From Mucilaginibacter corticis (lineage in GTDB: Bacteria > Bacteroidota > Bacteroidia > Sphingobacteriales > Sphingobacteriaceae), in assembly GCF_007558865.1 (NCBI RefSeq), contig NZ_VLPK01000005.1, forward strand, positions 62,001 to 126,000: 64,000 bases of DNA, written 5' to 3'. Shown piece by piece: positions 60,318 through 64,000 of this stretch. The position numbers and the translations under genes are program-made. The notes under the pieces were generated by a model. The model saw only the letters and a program-made list of their open reading frames with translations, made no database searches and was not told where the DNA came from. Positions within the stretch are counted from its first letter, which is position 1, and the number at the start of each line of letters is the position of its first letter.

Positions 60318-62513
60318 TCAGTTTCCTAACTCAGACATAAATTTTATCCGCATCAGCTGTACTTCTTCGCGGGTATAATCATCGCTGCCAAGTTCGGCAA
60401 GCGCGTCGTCTATCGAGTCGACCTCGGCGGTGCGGAAGTAATCAAATACTTCTTCCTGTTTATCCTCGTCTATAACCTCATCAATATAATAATTAAGGTT
60501 AAGCTTGGTACCCGAGTTAACAATGGTTTCTACTTCTTTTAAAACCTCTTCGTAGGTTAATCCTTTTGAGGCTGCTATATCGTCCAGGTTTAAATGCCTG
60601 TCAATATTCTGGATAATGAATACCTTTAACGCCGATTTATTTGCAGCGCTTTTGATCACCATATCGATTGGACGGTCGATATCATTATCTTCCACGTATT
60701 TCTTGATCAGATCAATAAACGGCGCGCCAAATTTCATGGCTTTTCCCGCACCCACGCCCGAGATCTGTTTCAACTCGTCCTGGCTGATAGGATAATGCGT
60801 ACACATTTCTTCTAACGACGGATCCTGGAACAGTACAAACGGAGGCAAACCTTTTTGCTTGGCTATCTTCTTGCGCAGATCTTTCAGCATTTGCAATAGC
60901 TGGGTATCCAACGCGCCACCGGCTTGTTTTGGCCCGTCTTCAGAATCATCGTCATCAGCGGCCTCAATCACCCTGTTCAGGATAAAGCGGATGCTGTGCG
61001 GGTTATCTAAAAACGAATGACCTAATTTGGTCAGCCTTAATAAACCGTACTGGTCAATGTCTTTTGACAGGTAATTGTTTAACAAAGCCTGGCGCAATAA
61101 CGAGTTCCACAATATTTCACCATCGTTTTTACCTGAACCGAAAAGTTCCAGCAAATGATGTTCATAGTTATGGATCTGCTGGGTCTCTACCCCCATCAAA
61201 ATATTAATAATGTGATGGTCGTCAAACTTCTCGCCTATTTGTTTGATCAGGTTAAGCGCTTTATGCAATTGCTCTTCGGCATCGAAATGTGTTTTTGGCG
61301 CACAGCAGTTATCGCACATGTTGTTACAGCCAGCTTCATTAAAGTTCTCGCCAAAGTAATGTAACAGCTGCTTGCGACGGCATACAGATGATTCGGCATA
61401 ATCAATTACTTCCTTCAATATCTGGGTACCGATTTCACGTTCAGAAACCGGTTTATCCTTCATAAACTTTTGCAGCTTGTCAATGTCCTTTTGCGAATAA
61501 AACGCCACGCACACACCCTCGCCTCCGTCACGGCCGGCACGGCCTGTTTCCTGGTAGTAACCTTCCATGCTTTTAGGCACATCATGGTGAATAACGTAAC
61601 GCACATCGGGTTTGTCAATACCCATACCAAAGGCTATGGTTGCCACAATAACATCCACATCTTCCATCAGGAATTTATCCTGCGTATCGGCCCTTACTTT
61701 TGGGTCAAGACCCGCATGGTAAGGCAATGCTTTAACGCCATTTAAAGAAAGCGCTTCTGCCACCTCCTCAACCTTTTTACGGCTCAAACAGTACACAATA
61801 CCTGATTTTCCCTGGTTTTGCTTAACATACTTTACAATCTCTTTTATTACGTTACGTTTGGCACGTACTTCATAAAATAAATTTGCCCTGTTAAATGATG
61901 ATTTATAAACCGTGGCGTTATTCATCTGCAGGTTCTTTTGGATATCCTGCTGCACTTTAGGGGTAGCTGTAGCGGTTAAAGCTATGATGGGTATATCATC
62001 GCCAATGTTGCTTATTACCTGACGGATTTTACGATATTCGGGCCTGAAATCATGGCCCCATTCTGAGATACAGTGCGCTTCATCAACCGCAACAAACGAT
62101 ACTTGATTTAAGCGTAAAAAATCTACATTTTCTTGTTTAGTTAACGACTCGGGTGCAACATAAAGTAATTTGGTTTTACCGCCCAGCACATCTTCCTTAA
62201 CTCTTATAATATCTGCCTTTGTTAATGATGAATTTAAAAAATGTGCAATGCTGTCTGATCCGCCAAAAGCCCTTAACTGGTCAACCTGGTTCTTCATCAA
62301 AGCAATAAGGGGCGAAATTACTATAGCAGTGCCTTCACTCATTAACGCGGGCAATTGGTAACACATGGACTTACCACCACCTGTAGGCATAATAACAAAC
62401 GTATCATTACCGGCCAAAATGTTGGTTATAATCGCTTCCTGTTCTCCTTTGAAGTTATCGAACCCGAAAAAGTTCTGGAGATTATCAAAGAGCGACTTCT
62501 TTGTTTCTATCAT
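60318..62513 (-). CDS. recQ: ATP-dependent DNA helicase RecQ
   Basis: 731 residues. SF2 helicase motifs in order: motif I MPTGGGKSMCYQLPAL, motif II AVDEAHCISEWGHDFRPEYR (including the aromatic loop), motif III ALTATATP, motif VI QETGRAGRDG. The zinc-binding RQC region has Cys in CRRKQLL and CNNMCDNCC, and a winged helix follows. An HRDC-like domain (QLLQMLKDLRKKIAKQKGLPPFVLFQDPSLEEM) and a long acidic C-terminal tail with extra helical modules extend it past E. coli RecQ (about 610). It unwinds DNA in recombination and repair. Convergent with the OmpA gene. Confidence 0.96.
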   Translation of the reverse strand: MIETKKSLFDNLQNFFGFDNFKGEQEAIITNILAGNDTFVIMPTGGGKSMCYQLPALMSEGTAIVISPLIALMKNQVDQLRAFGGSDSIAHFLNSSLTKADIIRVKEDVLGGKTKLLYVAPESLTKQENVDFLRLNQVSFVAVDEAHCISEWGHDFRPEYRKIRQVISNIGDDIPIIALTATATPKVQQDIQKNLQMNNATVYKSSFNRANLFYEVRAKRNVIKEIVKYVKQNQGKSGIVYCLSRKKVEEVAEALSLNGVKALPYHAGLDPKVRADTQDKFLMEDVDVIVATIAFGMGIDKPDVRYVIHHDVPKSMEGYYQETGRAGRDGGEGVCVAFYSQKDIDKLQKFMKDKPVSEREIGTQILKEVIDYAESSVCRRKQLLHYFGENFNEAGCNNMCDNCCAPKTHFDAEEQLHKALNLIKQIGEKFDDHHIINILMGVETQQIHNYEHHLLELFGSGKNDGEILWNSLLRQALLNNYLSKDIDQYGLLRLTKLGHSFLDNPHSIRFILNRVIEAADDDDSEDGPKQAGGALDTQLLQMLKDLRKKIAKQKGLPPFVLFQDPSLEEMCTHYPISQDELKQISGVGAGKAMKFGAPFIDLIKKYVEDNDIDRPIDMVIKSAANKSALKVFIIQNIDRHLNLDDIAASKGLTYEEVLKEVETIVNSGTKLNLNYYIDEVIDEDKQEEVFDYFRTAEVDSIDDALAELGSDDYTREEVQLMRIKFMSELGN

Positions 62514-62755
62514 TGATATGGGTATTCGTAATTGTTTAAAAGTTTAAAGTAACAAAATTTAAAGAATAAACGACAGATTTACTTTAAAATTTTATACAAA
62601 AATGATTATTTGAAATAAAACAATTTGTTTATTTAATCTTTTATATCCTGTGGTATTTTTACTGTTAATTATTTAGTGTTGTTTAATTATTATTTAACAG
62701 ATAAATACCCACTTTTGCTACGGATAATACCAAACTATATTTTCTACAATTTAAA
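62514..62755. other. AT-rich divergent spacer between recQ and the GDP-mannose gene
   Basis: 242 bp, rich in A/T, with no gene I can support. It holds both promoters; the nearest match is CACTTTTG about 40 bp before 62756, one base off the TAnnTTTG consensus. Confidence 0.4.
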
Positions 62756-63841
62756 ATGAATAAAAACTATTATGCCATAATTATGGCGGGCGGTATCGGA
62801 AGCCGTTTCTGGCCCATCAGCCGCACATCCTATCCAAAACAATTTATTGACATATTAGGTACAGGAAAAACTTTAATACAAAATACATATGATCGTTTTT
62901 TGAAGGTATGCCCAAAAGAGAATATTTATGTGGTTACCAATGAAAATTATACCGGTATTGTAAAAGAGCAGTTGCCTGATATGGCCGACAACCAGATACT
63001 TACAGAGCCGGTTATGCGCAACACCGCCCCTTGCGTTGCTTACGGTTCATTTAAAATTGAAAGTATTAACCCTGATGCAGCTATTGTTGTAGCGCCTTCA
63101 GATCACCTAATATTAGATGAAGCCGCGTTTATAGCATCCATCGAAAAATCATTACAGACCGCTACCAAACACCAATGCCTGGTAACACTGGGCATTATGC
63201 CGTCAAGGCCTGATACCGGTTATGGCTATATCCAATATACAGACAACACTATTGACGGTGATTTTCATAAAGTAAAAACATTTACTGAAAAGCCCAACCT
63301 TGAAATTGCAAAGACCTTTTTGCAAAGCGGCGATTTTTTATGGAATGCAGGCATATTTGTATGGTCTGCAAAGGCTATTGTTAAGGCGTTTGAACAATAC
63401 CTACCTGAAATGAGTGATATTTTTGCCGAAGCCCGCCCGCATTACAACACCGAAAACGAAAAAACACACGTAAACCAGGCTTATTTGCAATGTACCAATA
63501 TATCTATTGATTATGGGATCATGGAAAAAGCTAATAATGTTTACGTGCTGCCATCAGAATTTGGATGGTCTGACCTGGGTACCTGGGCATCAATTTATGA
63601 ATTGGCCCATAAAGATTATGTAGGCAATGCCGTTATCCCTGCCGAAAAAGTGATCATGTACGATTCATCAAACTGCATGGTTAACATACCTGAAGATAAA
63701 CTGGTTATTATACAGGGGCTACATGATTATATTGTGGTTGAATCAAACAATACATTATTGATCTGTCCGCGCGACCAGGAACAAAATGTAAAGAAAGTAG
63801 TTGCTGACGTTAAGCAGCAATTTGGAACAAAATATATATAA
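62756..63841 (+). CDS. manC: mannose-1-phosphate guanylyltransferase
   Basis: 361 residues, nucleotidyltransferase domain only (no fused phosphomannose isomerase). It makes GDP-mannose from mannose-1-phosphate and GTP for glycans and exopolysaccharide. The signature is MAGGIGSRFWPISRTSYPKQF (GTP-binding, with the FWP[L/I]SR variant), then VAPSDHLI and FTEKPN, which typically contact the sugar phosphate. A terminator follows. No other polysaccharide gene is in view. Confidence 0.94.
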   Translation: MNKNYYAIIMAGGIGSRFWPISRTSYPKQFIDILGTGKTLIQNTYDRFLKVCPKENIYVVTNENYTGIVKEQLPDMADNQILTEPVMRNTAPCVAYGSFKIESINPDAAIVVAPSDHLILDEAAFIASIEKSLQTATKHQCLVTLGIMPSRPDTGYGYIQYTDNTIDGDFHKVKTFTEKPNLEIAKTFLQSGDFLWNAGIFVWSAKAIVKAFEQYLPEMSDIFAEARPHYNTENEKTHVNQAYLQCTNISIDYGIMEKANNVYVLPSEFGWSDLGTWASIYELAHKDYVGNAVIPAEKVIMYDSSNCMVNIPEDKLVIIQGLHDYIVVESNNTLLICPRDQEQNVKKVVADVKQQFGTKYI

Positions 63842-63860
63842 GCTTTTGTGAAAGTTTGTA

Positions 63861-63888
63861 AAAAGCGCCCGCCACACCGGGCGCTTTT
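63861..63888 (+). terminator. intrinsic terminator after manC
   Basis: Perfect 11-bp stem AAAAGCGCCCG/CGGGCGCTTTT with a 6-nt loop, 20 bp after the stop. Confidence 0.85.
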
Positions 63889-64000
63889 CTGTTTCTAACT
63901 GCTACTAAAACAGAAAAAAACAGCTGCTAACAAAAAGCACATTACCAACTACTTGCGTGTTTCATTTATCTTAAAATTGCTTAAAGCCTCTCCTTTTTAA

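Noticed and set aside
1..64000. Insertion sequences, prophage, CRISPR arrays, integrons
   Set aside because: No transposase, integrase, phage or Cas gene and no regularly spaced direct repeats were seen; the repeats found are short intergenic elements.

Overview
The window looks like chromosomal DNA of a Bacteroidota species in the Sphingobacteriaceae, close to Mucilaginibacter or Pedobacter. This rests on family-level signs, not a database match: moderate GC, many TAnnTTTG -7 promoter boxes with little Shine-Dalgarno signal, a Bacteroidota-type fused SpmA/SpmB, glutamine synthetase III, TonB with an N-terminal membrane anchor, OmpA proteins with PD40 or thrombospondin type-3 repeats, and an Lgt with the GDGDWG motif. 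No insertion sequence, prophage, CRISPR array or rRNA was seen. There is one tRNA, tRNA-His(GTG).

Layout. 1-2365: the start of an RND-type efflux operon (TolC, then a lipoprotein adaptor cut by the window edge), preceded by a possible small membrane protein. 2561-8374: an accessory-looking minus-strand run of acyltransferase-3, isopentenyl diphosphate isomerase, a 740-residue fusion of an acyl-carrier-protein-type acyltransferase domain with a cytochrome P450, and an exporter-type ABC transporter. 8568-12731: tRNA-His, copper P-type ATPase, RNase HI, YfcE-like phosphoesterase, TrmN6. 12831-15191: a secreted beta-helix protein with a PDZ domain. 15227-18851: VOC protein, PurL, TonB. 19112-24738: a nitrogen block with an outer-membrane beta-barrel and Amt diverging from glutamine synthetase III. 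25033-33227: PurM, OmpA, OsmC-MetZ, DUF3052/DinB, SpmAB, TetR and DUF4126. 33379-40015: a complete tetR-tolC-adaptor-RND efflux operon. 40175-46015: PurB, Nfu, inositol-phosphatase, GtrA, Lgt, MtaB. 46227-52734: hybrid histidine kinase, UbiX, Ppk1-Ppx, YajQ. 52784-63841: SHOCT protein, LepA, a small unknown gene coupled to FolD, Rieske protein, lipoprotein, QueE, a TPR/PD40/OmpA protein, RecQ and mannose-1-phosphate guanylyltransferase.

Most genes are housekeeping: purine synthesis (purL, purM, purB, folD, scattered and not in one operon), tRNA modification (trmN6, mtaB, queE), polyphosphate, nitrogen assimilation, envelope maintenance and efflux.

The best candidates for something new are: (1) the acyltransferase-P450 fusion with its exporter and isoprenoid isomerase, which reads like a compact tailoring/export cassette; (2) a set of intergenic elements built from stuttered short words, several of them arranged as imperfect inverted repeats of 24-31 bp, with different words at each locus but similar architecture; (3) three to four copies of a GCAACAATATTGC element upstream of tonB; (4) several genes whose -7 promoter box lies only 3-10 nt before the start codon, suggesting leaderless mRNAs.
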